DNA of 64,000 bases from Paraburkholderia fungorum (GCF_902833645.1 NZ_CADFGE010000012.1:1-64000); one strand, 5' to 3'. Positions 18,927 through 27,276 are shown, counted from the stretch's first letter. The notes: generated from the letters alone by a model not told the origin. Program-made: numbers and translations.

Positions 18927-20537
18927 TCATTCGTGCGCGGGCTCATCGGCGCCGAGCGCCTCAAGCGCCGCTTTCTCGTCGGCCGCGCTGGGATCCCGCA
19001 AGCCGTGCTGACCCATCAGCCGATATAGCGTGACGCGCGAAATGTTCAGATCGATCGCCGCCTCGTTCAGCCGGTGGCGATGCCGCAGCAGCGCTGCTTC
19101 GATCGCGCGCTTCTCGGCGGCTTCGCGTGCCTGCGAGAGGCTCATGGTCTGTTGTCCGGTGAATTGCGCGAGGTCGAGGTCGTCGGCGGAAATCAGCTTG
19201 TTTTCCGCCATCACGATCGCGCGGCGCACCCGGTTGATCAGTTCGCGCACGTTGCCAGGCCAACTGTAGTTGTACATCGCCTCGATCGCAGACGGCGTAA
19301 AGCCGCGGATCTTGCGCGCGCTGTCGGTCTTGAACTTGTGCATGATGTGATGCGCAAGAATCTCGATGTCCTTGCCGCGAGCGCGCAGCGGCGGCTCGTC
19401 GACCCGCAGCACGCACAGACGGTGAAACAGGTCGGCGCGGAACCGTCCTTCGCGCATCGCGATTTCGAGGTCCACGTGGGTTGCCGAGATAATGCGCACG
19501 TCCACCTGGATCGATTCGCGGCCGCCGAGCCGCTCGATCTTACCTTCCTGCAGAAAGCGCAGCAGGCTGGCCTGACTTTCCATCGGCAGATCGCCGATTT
19601 CGTCGAGCAGCAAGGTGCCGCCGTCCGCGGCCTCGACCCGGCCGATCTTGCGCTGGTTCGCGCCGGTGAACGCACCACGTTCGTAGCCGAATAGTTCGGA
19701 CTGCAGCAGATGATGCGGAATCGCCCCGCAGTTGATGGCGATGAACGGCGCCTTGCGGCGCGGCGAGCGTTCGTGAATCGCCAGCGCGGTGAGTTCCTTG
19801 CCGGTGCCGGATTCACCCGAGATAAACACGCTGGCGTCGGTATTGGCGACTTTGCGAATGGTGCGGAACAGTTGCTGCATCGCTTCGCAGGTGCCGACCA
19901 TTTCGTCTTCGTCGTCGGCCGCAGTGGGCGCGGCAGGCGGGATCTCATCGGCATCGCATAAGGTCACCATACCGAATGCGTGACTGACGAGATAGTCGAT
20001 CGTGGCGTTGGCTACCGGCGTCTTGACGTAGTCGAAGCAGTAATGACGGATCAGGCGGCGCACGCCCGGGTCGGCGAGGCGCTCCGGCGTGACGAGCGCA
20101 ATCCAGCCAATCTGCTGTTGACGCAGGCTCGCCTCGAGGCCGCCCAGGTCGCGCGGCGCAAAGCTTGCGAGGTCGGCGATGCCGGCGCACAGCACGTCGG
20201 GCTTGAGCAGGCGCGTAACCTCGTGAGCCGAGCGGGCCACCAGCACGTGCCAGCCACGGCTCTGCAGATGGGCGCTCAGCGTCTCGTCCGGCGTGCGCGC
20301 GACATAGAGCAGGGTCCGCTCGATCTGCGCGTGCGGCAGACCGCCTCCTTTTGCGGCGGAAGAGGGCTCATGCAAGCGCTCCACGACAGCCTCCTGAGGA
20401 CGCACCAAAGAGACTTCCGATGGGCGCCCCCCGAGGACGCCCGTTGCTCGTGTCACAGGACCTTCCGGCGCCCGGGCAATCGACAGATGAGCGCCGGAGG
20501 GCGGTGTAACGCTGCTCAGATGGGGTGATTCGCGCAC
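18927..20537 (-). CDS. Sigma-54-dependent activator, VpsR-like, last gene of the Fap-like operon
   Basis: A 536-residue bacterial enhancer-binding protein. An N-terminal tail (1-72) precedes a receiver-like fold (about 73-190, starting [14 protein letters not shown]) that shows no clear phospho-acceptor aspartate pattern. The AAA+ domain has Walker A GESGTGKE (241-248), GAFTGA (288-293, sigma-54 contact) and Walker [11 protein letters not shown]-terminal Fis-type helix-turn-helix ends the protein ([16 protein letters not shown]). The layout resembles the VpsR group, which controls matrix genes and can respond to c-di-GMP; ligand binding here is inference. The start is GTG at 20537 with GAGG six bases upstream, 24 bp after the barrel gene. 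A paralogue lies at 27462. Confidence 0.88.
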   Translation of the reverse strand: MRESPHLSSVTPPSGAHLSIARAPEGPVTRATGVLGGRPSEVSLVRPQEAVVERLHEPSSAAKGGGLPHAQIERTLLYVARTPDETLSAHLQSRGWHVLVARSAHEVTRLLKPDVLCAGIADLASFAPRDLGGLEASLRQQQIGWIALVTPERLADPGVRRLIRHYCFDYVKTPVANATIDYLVSHAFGMVTLCDADEIPPAAPTAADDEDEMVGTCEAMQQLFRTIRKVANTDASVFISGESGTGKELTALAIHERSPRRKAPFIAINCGAIPHHLLQSELFGYERGAFTGANQRKIGRVEAADGGTLLLDEIGDLPMESQASLLRFLQEGKIERLGGRESIQVDVRIISATHVDLEIAMREGRFRADLFHRLCVLRVDEPPLRARGKDIEILAHHIMHKFKTDSARKIRGFTPSAIEAMYNYSWPGNVRELINRVRRAIVMAENKLISADDLDLAQFTGQQTMSLSQAREAAEKRAIEAALLRHRHRLNEAAIDLNISRVTLYRLMGQHGLRDPSAADEKAALEALGADEPAHE

Positions 20538-20561
20538 GATCAGCCTCGTATCGTTGGCACG

Positions 20562-22001
20562 TCAAAAAGTGTAGGGAAAGCGCACACCGATCACGAAGTT
20601 CGGCGTGTCGGGCGTGAGGCCCACCGACACCGAACCGTTGATCGTCAAGTGCTTGTTCACTACGTGATTCAGGCCGAAGGTCAGGGCGGCCGCCGTGGTT
20701 TCGCTGCCCGGCACCTTCGAATAGGTTCCGCCTGGCGCCTTGGTTTGCGATTCGGGTTCCAGCGCCATCGTGTACGAGATGCTGGCCGAATCCTTGTCCG
20801 AGAACGCGAGCGCGACGCCGCCGCCGAACTGCACGACGTCGCCGATCTTGACGGTCGCCGGTTCGGTCTGACCGATCACCGACGAAATGTCCGAGAACGA
20901 GCGGGCAATGTTGTAGGTGTACGAAACGCTGCCGAACAGCACGACCGGATCGTAGGTCTTCAACACCGAGAGGCCCGCCGTGATGTTCCAGAAGCCGGTG
21001 CCGGTGGGCAGCTTGGTGGGCGCGACGAGGTTGGTGTTGTTGGCATCGACCTGTTGCAGCTTGATGCCAAACGGCGACGTACCGGTCGGCGCCTTGATGC
21101 GCAGGCTGCCGACCAGGTCCGGCAGGCTGTTGGTTTCCTTCAGGATCTGGTAGTAGATCCCGAGGTTGACGTCGCCGATGTTGCTCGAATTCGCCGAGGC
21201 GTCCGAGACCGTATTGGCGGCCCCGCCGGCCCCGCCGACGATGAAATTGCTGTGCCGGTAGACGTAGGGCACGTCGACGTCGACGCTGATGCGGTCGGTC
21301 AGACCGTAGCGCGTGTCGAGGTCGGCCATCACCTGGTGCGACTTGGTTTCGCCGAGGTTGATGTTGCCGAGGAAAATCGCATCGAGCGCGAGGAAGCCGG
21401 ACAGTTGCAACTGGCGGCGGTCGTAGTAGGTATCGCTGATGCCCCAGTCCATGGTGAGCTTGTGCTCGAACAGCGGCGTGTGCTGCTGGTTCTGCACCAC
21501 CGCGTCTTCGGCTTGCGTGCGCACCGGTTGCGCGGCTTTCTGGGTCTGGCCGACCGCGCCGCTGCCGTCGGTCGCGGCAGGCAGGCTGCCTCCGCCGCTG
21601 TTGTCCGGCACCGGCGGATTGACCGGCACGCCTGTCGCGGTGCCCGTCGCGCTGCCGGGTGCGGGTGTGCCGGGGTTTATCTGGGCCAGCGGCGGCAGCG
21701 GCACAGGCAGGCCGTCCGCGCCGGGTTGCTCGGCGACCGCGGCGTCGCCGGTCGGCGTGCCGTAGCCCGGTGCGCCGCGGCCGCGCTGCGCCATCTCGAG
21801 ATTCGTGACCTGCCGTTCGAGTGAGATGATCTGCTTTTGCTGCTCGCTGACGACGCGCATGAGCGTGTTCAGCCGGTCTTCAACCGATTGATCGGCGAGC
21901 GCCTGCGCGCTGGCCCCCTGCGATAACGCGAACAGCATGACTGCGGCCGGTATGGCCGCTAACGCCATGCGTGGCGTGACGGTCCTTGAGAATCTGATCA
22001 T
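20562..22001 (-). CDS. Outer-membrane beta-barrel with N-terminal coiled coil, FapF-like
   Basis: A 479-residue exported protein. Residues 1-32 form a signal peptide (hydrophobic core, cleavage near GASAQA). Residues about 37-75 form a heptad-rich coiled coil (VEDRLNTLMRVVSEQQKQII, then SLERQVTNLEM). A Gly/Pro/Thr-rich linker follows to about 165. A C-terminal domain of alternating hydrophobic residues ends in phenylalanine (VIGVRFPYTF), the outer-membrane insertion signature. This coiled coil, linker and barrel order is that of FapF, the trimeric pore that exports amyloid subunits in Pseudomonas. GGGGGAA lies seven bases before the ATG. Generic databases would call it a transporter. The assignment rests on architecture and neighbours, not on alignment. 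Confidence 0.72.
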   Translation of the reverse strand: MIRFSRTVTPRMALAAIPAAVMLFALSQGASAQALADQSVEDRLNTLMRVVSEQQKQIISLERQVTNLEMAQRGRGAPGYGTPTGDAAVAEQPGADGLPVPLPPLAQINPGTPAPGSATGTATGVPVNPPVPDNSGGGSLPAATDGSGAVGQTQKAAQPVRTQAEDAVVQNQQHTPLFEHKLTMDWGISDTYYDRRQLQLSGFLALDAIFLGNINLGETKSHQVMADLDTRYGLTDRISVDVDVPYVYRHSNFIVGGAGGAANTVSDASANSSNIGDVNLGIYYQILKETNSLPDLVGSLRIKAPTGTSPFGIKLQQVDANNTNLVAPTKLPTGTGFWNITAGLSVLKTYDPVVLFGSVSYTYNIARSFSDISSVIGQTEPATVKIGDVVQFGGGVALAFSDKDSASISYTMALEPESQTKAPGGTYSKVPGSETTAAALTFGLNHVVNKHLTINGSVSVGLTPDTPNFVIGVRFPYTF

Positions 22002-22112
22002 TTTTGTTCCCCCGGTATTCTGACCGTGCGTCGCATGTCTCCTATGCTTCGCGCGGCCGTTTTGGTGCTGCTGTGATACTTGGTCTTGGTCCTCGGCGGG
22101 TGGCGGCCCGCG

Positions 22113-22913
22113 TTATCTCCTTACGGTGTTTTGCAGGGCTTGTAGGACACCCAACTGGCGCAGCATCGAGGCCGACATCTGTTGTGTCTGCAAATGCAGT
22201 TGCAACTGGTTGGCGACTTGCTGGTTATTGCCTGCGATCTGCAAGAGTTGGGCGATCATCCCGGCTTGTTGCGCGTTGCTCGGCGAGATGCTTTGCGTGG
22301 CGATACCGGCCGGCGTTTGCAGCGCGATCGAAATTCCGCCGTTGGCGAGACTGACGGAGGCCTTTATCGAGCCGTTCGCATTGCTGGCGGTTGCCGAGCT
22401 TGCGTTGTTATAGGTACCGCCGCTCAGACTGGCCGGCGAGGCGTCGAAATCGATCAGCGCCTGGTTGGTGCCGAGGTTGCCGTTGCCGGCCACCTGAGCG
22501 ATCTGCGAGACGCCGTTGACGCTGACGTTCTGCCCGCCGCTCGCGCTGGCGTTGTGGTTGGCGCCGCTGCCCGATGGTCCGTTCGGACTGGTCACGGAGG
22601 CCGATGAATTGAACTGCACGCTCGGCGTGTTGAGGGCGTTGGTGACAATGGAGAGCGCGCCTGAGGCGACAGCGGTGGCGCCGTTCGGCAGCTGCCATTG
22701 CGACAGCAGGTTGATGACGACGCCTGAGATGATGTCCCCGACAATGCCTTTGCCGGTCTGGCTGGCGAGGACGGTGTCGTCGACGGCTTGCAGCTTGAGG
22801 GCGCCGACGTCTTCAAACACCGTCGGCGCCTGCTCGGCAGCCTGCGCGATTGGTGTAAGGCCGCACGTCGCGAAACACAACGCGCAGCCAATAGCGATTA
22901 AGTTTCGGTCCAT
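22113..22913 (-). CDS. Exported protein with one Fap-type repeat, FapE-like
   Basis: A 266-residue protein with a signal peptide (1-25, cleavage near AQAAEQ). The middle is rich in Ser, Asn, Gly and Ala and contains one motif matching the repeats of the two neighbouring proteins (VSQIAQVAGNGNLGTNQALI, about 135-154). The C-terminal 50 residues are strongly Gln/Leu-rich (QQVANQLQLHLQTQQM) and probably helical. It begins seven bases after the stop of the C39 peptidase gene, so the two are translated together. Position before the barrel gene and the single repeat suggest a FapE-like minor component or export factor. Sequence alone does not prove it. Confidence 0.6.
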   Translation of the reverse strand: MDRNLIAIGCALCFATCGLTPIAQAAEQAPTVFEDVGALKLQAVDDTVLASQTGKGIVGDIISGVVINLLSQWQLPNGATAVASGALSIVTNALNTPSVQFNSSASVTSPNGPSGSGANHNASASGGQNVSVNGVSQIAQVAGNGNLGTNQALIDFDASPASLSGGTYNNASSATASNANGSIKASVSLANGGISIALQTPAGIATQSISPSNAQQAGMIAQLLQIAGNNQQVANQLQLHLQTQQMSASMLRQLGVLQALQNTVRR

Positions 22914-22919
22914 GATGGG

Positions 22920-23630
22920 TCAGAACAACTCTGCCTTGATCAAACCGTATTCAACAAAGGGAGTCGCAGCCGTGCCGTTTTCCAGCGCGCGTTCGCGCAG
23001 TTTGAGCGCGAGCGACTCGTTGCCTTGCAAGAGCGGAGAATCCTCCTTGAATGGCTTGCCGACGACCGCGAACACGAGGCCGTTCCACTTCTTGACGAAG
23101 TCGTCTTCCATGACGATGCGGTTGCCGAGGGCGGGGTCGGCAATGAAAACGCGGCGGTCTTCGGCGTGCTTGACGATCACGAAGTGCTCGTAGCCGTCGC
23201 TGTTCATCAGGACGAGCACGGGAATCTGCAGGTGATAGAGCGCTTCGGCGGTGACACGGAAACCTCGGCCGCGCAGGCCGATCGTTTCGACGAACTTCTT
23301 CATGTCGAGCATCGAGAAGCCGTTCTTGACCACCACCTCCGGTGTCGAAAACACCATCATGCGGCGGATCATTTCGGTTTCGGGAATGTCGATGCCGTAG
23401 CCGTACTTCAGCAACGTGGCCAGAGCGGCCGAGCCGCAGCTGTAGTCGTAACGCTGCGAAACTATATGGTTGTAGCGCAGCTCGCGAATCGAGCGCACGT
23501 TCACGTCGAACGGCACACCGGCTGCGGCGTTCATGGAAAGGGCACTCTGCGCATGAGCCGCCTGTGACAGCACGAGTCCTGCGAAGAGCGCCGCAAAAAA
23601 GCCATGCGTTGCCCTGCTCACCCCGAACAT
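22920..23630 (-). CDS. C39 family cysteine peptidase, FapD-like
   Basis: A 236-residue exported peptidase. A signal peptide (ending AHAQSA, about 28) is followed by a C39 papain-like domain. The nucleophile lies in RYDYSCGSAALATLL with an upstream glutamine (SQRY) for the oxyanion hole. The histidine is in GYEHFVIVK and the aspartate in FIADPALG, completing the triad. C39 domains cut double-glycine leaders in bacteriocin exporters. Stand-alone periplasmic forms occur as FapD in Fap amyloid operons. It lies between the major repeat protein and the FapE-like gene. A stable hairpin sits just upstream of its start. Confidence 0.85.
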   Translation of the reverse strand: MFGVSRATHGFFAALFAGLVLSQAAHAQSALSMNAAAGVPFDVNVRSIRELRYNHIVSQRYDYSCGSAALATLLKYGYGIDIPETEMIRRMMVFSTPEVVVKNGFSMLDMKKFVETIGLRGRGFRVTAEALYHLQIPVLVLMNSDGYEHFVIVKHAEDRRVFIADPALGNRIVMEDDFVKKWNGLVFAVVGKPFKEDSPLLQGNESLALKLRERALENGTAATPFVEYGLIKAELF

Positions 23631-23650
23631 GGTCTATCCCCCCCAGGGGA

Positions 23651-23683
23651 GACACCGGTCAGCCCGAAGGCTGACCGGTTGTC
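23651..23683 (-). promoter_or_regulatory. Extra-stable UUCG hairpin between the repeat-protein and peptidase genes
   Basis: Read on the minus strand, ACCGGTCAGCC and GGCTGACCGGT form a perfect 11-bp stem closed by C(UUCG)G, an unusually stable tetraloop. GAC/GTC may extend it. No T tract follows, so it is not a standard terminator. Placement just after the abundant-product gene suggests protection of that mRNA end or reduced expression of the downstream genes. Confidence 0.6.
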
Positions 23684-23724
23684 TTCCTGCTATACAGCTT
23701 TAATTACTGATTACGGACTGCTGA

Positions 23725-25128
23725 TTACTGATGCGACACGCTGGCGACTGCAAGGCCGTTGTGTTGCAGGTTGCCTACACCCGACGCGATGTTCACACCG
23801 ATGTTGCCGGTCGCATTGGCCAGTGCGCCTGCGCCGAGCATCGACGAGCCGGTGAACTGGCCATTAACGGCTGCGTCCGCGGTCTGGCAGTTCTGGTCGC
23901 TGGCGATGACTTCGCCACCTTGCATGCTGCCGCGATGATGATTCCAGCCGCCCATCCCGCTGCTGCTGCTGTCGGTCGTAGCCGACGCTGCCAGGCTATT
24001 GTTTTGCACGTTGCCCACACCCGAGGCCACGTTCACGCCGATGTTGCCGGTTGCATTGGCCAGCGCGCCCGCGCCGACGGAAGCGACGAAGTTGAAGTCA
24101 CCCACTTTGGCCGAGCCGCTCGACGATTGAGTCGAGTAGATCTGCGCGGTGCCGAACACGGGGCCGACATCCATGTTCGACAGCGCGGCGTCGTTGGACT
24201 GCGCGTTGTCGATGCCGGTGGCGATGTTGACGCCAATGTTGCCGCTTGCCGTATCCAGCGCATTGTTGCCGATGCCGGCGGACATCGTGGTCGGCGTTTC
24301 GGTGTTGATGTGCTGGGTGATGCTGCCCGTGACCGTGACGGAGCCCCGGTTGTCATCGTAGTTATGGGTCCATCCATAGGCGTGGCTGCCTTCGGAGAAG
24401 CTGGCATGTACTTCGTCGCCATAGCCGCTGCGGGTTTGCGTCGCCGTGCTCTGGCTGGCTGCCGCATAGCCGCCGTACGCGACGCCGTAGCCGGCTGCCT
24501 GTGCCTGGAGCCCCGCGCCGAAATTGCTCGACTCGTGGGTGTTCAGCGCGCCGGCAAAGCCTGCCGCGAGACCGCCGAAGATCACGCCGGGGCCGCCGCC
24601 GAGACCGGCGATGAAGCCCGCCGCGAGGAAACCATTGGCGGAAGCGTGCGTGTTCGCATAGTTGTACCCTCTGACCGATGTTTCGAAACCGGTTGCGAAG
24701 CCGCCGCCCGCAATGAACGCAGCGCTCGACGAGGCCGTGTTGGTTTGCGTGTTGCTCTTGTTGTAAGCCCAGGCGTTGTTGCTATACGACTGGCTCACGC
24801 CCCAGCCGCTGCCGCCGCCGCTTGCGTGGTCCCAGCTATCCGTCGTGTTGACGGTCGTGGTCACGTGGCCGGAGACATAGCTCTGCGGCGGCGTCTTCAT
24901 GTCCACGCCGCCGACGTTCACGTTTTGCGTGTTGTTGACCGTGGCGCCGGAACTGCTGTTCACGTTGACCTTGCCACGCAGCGTGATGAAGCCGAATTCA
25001 CCGATGTCGGTATAGACGTTGGTTGCCGTAAAGAGCTCAGCCGGGTCGCAGCCGGCCGTGCATTCGGCGTAAGCCGAGCTTGCTGCCATCGTCGACAGGA
25101 CAGCCGCTGCAATGAGTGTGCGCTTCAT
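23725..25128 (-). CDS. Exported repeat protein, candidate major amyloid subunit (FapC-like)
   Basis: A 467-residue secreted protein with a clear signal peptide (MKRTLIAAAVLSTMAASSAYA). The mature N terminus holds two cysteines (ECTAGCD). Residues 100-290 are rich in Gly, Ala, Ser, Asn, Thr and Tyr, with a hydrophobic Gly/Ala patch at about 165-195. Three copies of a GNIGVN-x-A-x-G-x-x-N-x-Q-x-N repeat lie at about 296-318, 352-382 and 432-462; the last two are nearly identical. This repeat and composition resemble FapB/FapC functional amyloid subunits. The C-terminal CxxC described for Pseudomonas FapC is not present; only one cysteine (near 414) lies in that half. GGAG precedes the start by eight bases. 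Confidence 0.68.
   Translation of the reverse strand: MKRTLIAAAVLSTMAASSAYAECTAGCDPAELFTATNVYTDIGEFGFITLRGKVNVNSSSGATVNNTQNVNVGGVDMKTPPQSYVSGHVTTTVNTTDSWDHASGGGSGWGVSQSYSNNAWAYNKSNTQTNTASSSAAFIAGGGFATGFETSVRGYNYANTHASANGFLAAGFIAGLGGGPGVIFGGLAAGFAGALNTHESSNFGAGLQAQAAGYGVAYGGYAAASQSTATQTRSGYGDEVHASFSEGSHAYGWTHNYDDNRGSVTVTGSITQHINTETPTTMSAGIGNNALDTASGNIGVNIATGIDNAQSNDAALSNMDVGPVFGTAQIYSTQSSSGSAKVGDFNFVASVGAGALANATGNIGVNVASGVGNVQNNSLAASATTDSSSSGMGGWNHHRGSMQGGEVIASDQNCQTADAAVNGQFTGSSMLGAGALANATGNIGVNIASGVGNLQHNGLAVASVSHQ
23743..24252 (-). repeat. Three amyloid-type repeats in the FapC-like gene
   Basis: Repeat-coding segments lie at about 24175-24252, 23983-24075 and 23743-23835. The last two share the 17-residue core GAGALANATGNIGVN-x-A almost without change and are also close at DNA level, suggesting recent duplication or selection for identical packing units. 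Confidence 0.75.
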
Positions 25129-25157
25129 GATGACGCTCCGATAAAGAGTGTGGCTCG

Positions 25158-25808
25158 TTAGAAAAAGGTGCCCGCCGGGGGACGGAGCACAAAACTGTTT
25201 GAACTGACGTTACCTGAGCCGGCAGTCTGGTTGATCTGGACGATTCCACTGACGTTCTTGAACGCGTCCGCACCGATGGACACCTCGCGTGCGTCGTGGT
25301 TATTGCCGGACTTTCCCAGCCCGCCTCCCTTGGCGGTCGTAGCGGATAGCACCCCATCCGCTACGATCTCCGCTTCAACCGGCCCAGTGCCGATCATGGC
25401 GCTGTTCCGCTGAAGATTCCCTACACCCGCCGACTGATTCACTTCGATAAGGCCAGAGGTGTTTGAAAAAGCGTTATTGCTGATCGTGCTTTTCGCGGCC
25501 GTTGTTTTGGCGTTGGTGGACGCGCTCTGCGAACTGCCGATCAGATTGAAAGGGGTTTGCCCGTTGGCGAGCACGCCCTGATTTGCCTGCACGTTGTCCA
25601 GACCCGCCGCCTCGTTGATGGCGACGACCCCAGTCGCACCGTTGAGCGCACCGTTGCCGATCACCGACTGCACGTCGACGAGCGCGGACGGCGTTTGAGC
25701 GTATGCCGTTACGCTCGCAAGGCCGAGGAGAGCGCAGACCATCAAGGGCCAGCGCGGCTGCTTGCGTGACGCAAAGGGCTTCGCGGCCGGTGCGTATGTG
25801 GTTTTCAT
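25158..25808 (-). CDS. Exported three-repeat protein, FapB-like nucleator candidate
   Basis: A 216-residue protein. An N-terminal basic region and hydrophobic stretch (20-37, ending VTAYAQ) form a signal peptide. Three repeats occupy about 54-80, 112-139 and 180-207: GVVAINEAAGLDNVQANQ, GLIEVNQSAGVGNLQRNS and GIVQINQTAGSGNVSSNS. All keep G-hydrophobic-x-hydrophobic-N-[EQ]-x-A-G-x-x-N-x-x-x-N. They match the FapC-like protein downstream in pattern, as FapB and FapC do in Pseudomonas. Its ATG overlaps the stop of the upstream gene (ATGA), with GGGAG eight bases before. It ends 29 bp before the FapC-like gene. Confidence 0.68.
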   Translation of the reverse strand: MKTTYAPAAKPFASRKQPRWPLMVCALLGLASVTAYAQTPSALVDVQSVIGNGALNGATGVVAINEAAGLDNVQANQGVLANGQTPFNLIGSSQSASTNAKTTAAKSTISNNAFSNTSGLIEVNQSAGVGNLQRNSAMIGTGPVEAEIVADGVLSATTAKGGGLGKSGNNHDAREVSIGADAFKNVSGIVQINQTAGSGNVSSNSFVLRPPAGTFF

Positions 25809-26296
25809 TTCATGGCTCCCAACGCAGCGCCGAGGGGTGCGAGGGCACCGTTGACCGACTGGGCGATCGAGCTGCCGATTCCGCCGGCGCCGCCGAAGCT
25901 GGCGCCCGCGCCAACCGGGACGGTATTGCCGGCCCCCGCGAGCATGTGCTGGATGCCGTTGGCGCCGACCAGCGCCGGCATGAAGCCGTTGCTGGCGACG
26001 CCGCTGGTGCCGTGCGCGCCGTTCAGGTCGAGGTCGCTCGCCATCGCGCCGATCGCGCCGTCGAACGCCGCGCGCGGGAAGGTTTGAACCTGCACCGAAA
26101 TCGGATCCTGGCTCTTCGGCACCGGCACGAACGCATCGCGCGGGGTGATGTCGCGCTCGATGATCAGGTTGCCTGGCTCGGTCGCCTGCTGCGCGGCGGC
26201 ACTCGTGACGGCACCCGCGGCGAGCACGCCGAGCAGCGCGGACAGCAGGGCCGCATGTGGGCGGCGGCTGCTCGGCATCTGGGTTGAGGCGTTCAT
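25805..26296 (-). CDS. Exported protein of unknown function in the Fap-like operon
   Basis: A 163-residue protein not recognised from any family I know. Residues 1-36 are a signal peptide (TSAAAQQ cleavage). A polar segment follows (LIIERDITPRDAFVPVPKSQ), then a C-terminal half rich in Gly, Ala and Asn (GAGASFGGAGGIGSSIAQSV). AAGGAG lies five bases before the ATG. The stop overlaps the start of the FapB-like gene, which ties its expression to that of the subunit. By position it could fill the role of FapA (a chaperone-like or inhibitory component), but no similarity is claimed. Confidence 0.7.
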   Translation of the reverse strand: MNASTQMPSSRRPHAALLSALLGVLAAGAVTSAAAQQATEPGNLIIERDITPRDAFVPVPKSQDPISVQVQTFPRAAFDGAIGAMASDLDLNGAHGTSGVASNGFMPALVGANGIQHMLAGAGNTVPVGAGASFGGAGGIGSSIAQSVNGALAPLGAALGAMK

Positions 26297-26358
26297 GTCA
26301 GCTCCTTGCTGGCGGACGATCGGCCGGTGCGGTCTTGGGCAGCGAATGGATCGCCGCG

Positions 26359-26925
26359 CTAATTTCTCTGATAGCTTGTGACGTTGCCTTGCGCAGAACG
26401 GGCGACGTCGACGGGCACCGGCAACTGGGACGGCGGAGCTATTTCGTCCCACAGCGTCACGCGGTTGCCGCCGCTGTTGAAGCTGCGCATCATTTGCGGG
26501 GTGGCCGCGACCATCAACATGCCGCTGAAGCCGCCGCGCTGACTGGATAGCGCCTGGTCGTCCAGCACGAGATCGCTCACGGACGCGGTGTCGGCGGTAA
26601 TGCTCAGCGCGTTGCCGGCCAGATCGCTGCGCGACGTGGCGCTGTCGATCATGTCGGCTGCCTTGTTGTCCGCCACCGCGTTGTCCATCGAAGCGGCGCT
26701 CGCCGTGTGGATGGCCGCCATATCCGGCGTTGCCACCGCTGCGAGCGTCGTGCTCGCGAGGGTGGCGGAACCGGTATCGGCGGTTTCGGCCACCGTGGCG
26801 GATTGAGGCAGGGTGAATTCCTGTGCATCGACACCGGCGGGCAGCACGATCAGGACCATCGCGGCGGCGCACAGTGCGGCGCAAGGTGCGATGCTGTTCA
26901 GGTCGATGCGGAAAGCGAGTCGCAT
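26359..26925 (-). CDS. Exported protein with a double-glycine-like motif, first gene of the Fap-like operon
   Basis: A 188-residue protein with an N-terminal signal (hydrophobic core 11-33, cleavage near GVDAQE). The middle is rich in Ala, Asp, Ser and Thr. Near residue 130 is LVLDDQALSSQRGGF, which resembles the L-x-x-x-E/Q-L-x-x-x-x-GG pattern cut by C39 peptidases. About 57 residues follow it, including the hydrophobic GMLMVAA. It is not recognised from a known family. AAGGAG lies eight bases before the ATG at 26925. A sigma-54 promoter lies just upstream. Composition and codon use look like those of its neighbours. Confidence 0.7.
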   Translation of the reverse strand: MRLAFRIDLNSIAPCAALCAAAMVLIVLPAGVDAQEFTLPQSATVAETADTGSATLASTTLAAVATPDMAAIHTASAASMDNAVADNKAADMIDSATSRSDLAGNALSITADTASVSDLVLDDQALSSQRGGFSGMLMVAATPQMMRSFNSGGNRVTLWDEIAPPSQLPVPVDVARSAQGNVTSYQRN

Positions 26926-26952
26926 GATGTGTCTCCTTGGTGCACAGCATTT

Positions 26953-26969
26953 AGCGAAACGTGTGCCAT
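26953..26969 (-). promoter_or_regulatory. Sigma-54 promoter of the Fap-like operon
   Basis: Minus strand ATGGCACACGTTTCGCT fits the -24/-12 consensus TTGGCACG-N4-TTGCW, with GG and GC exactly ten bases apart. Transcription would begin near 26942, leaving a leader of about 17 bases that contains only the AAGGAG ribosome site. The adjacent sigma-54 activators make the call coherent. Confidence 0.75.
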
Positions 26970-27042
26970 GAGTCGCAATCCATTGATGCGTCTGGAGGCG
27001 GCCCGCATACCGCGGAGAAAGAACCGGGAAATCGGACAAAAA

Positions 27043-27060
27043 CGTTTCAGTGCTGAAACG
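27043..27060. promoter_or_regulatory. Inverted repeat, candidate activator (enhancer) site
   Basis: CGTTTCAG-TG-CTGAAACG has perfect 8-bp arms with a two-base centre. It begins 74 bp upstream of the -24 element, the usual distance for sigma-54 activator sites. Confidence 0.5.
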
Positions 27061-27276
27061 GCAGGCAGAAAATACCTGCAATTCGTTAAATCGGACGGTA
27101 TGAACTACCTTGGGGTGAACGCCAGGAAAAGCGCTTCCACAATGCTTTTATTCGTAAGTTGAATAAGATTGGATCGCCCGCCCGGCCTTGCTGAGAAAGG
27201 AGTCCCCGATTAAATTCGCATAATTGTTTTCCAAGCGGCGCGTGTATAGTAAGCTCTCGAAAACAGCTTCAGATTT

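Noticed and set aside
20649-21824. A 391-codon plus-strand frame opposite the barrel gene
   Set aside because: The minus strand has signal peptide, coiled coil and barrel with a terminal Phe. The plus frame shows only composition bias.
23651-23683. Intrinsic terminator between the repeat-protein and peptidase genes
   Set aside because: The stem is strong but no T tract follows on either strand. It is listed as a regulatory hairpin instead.
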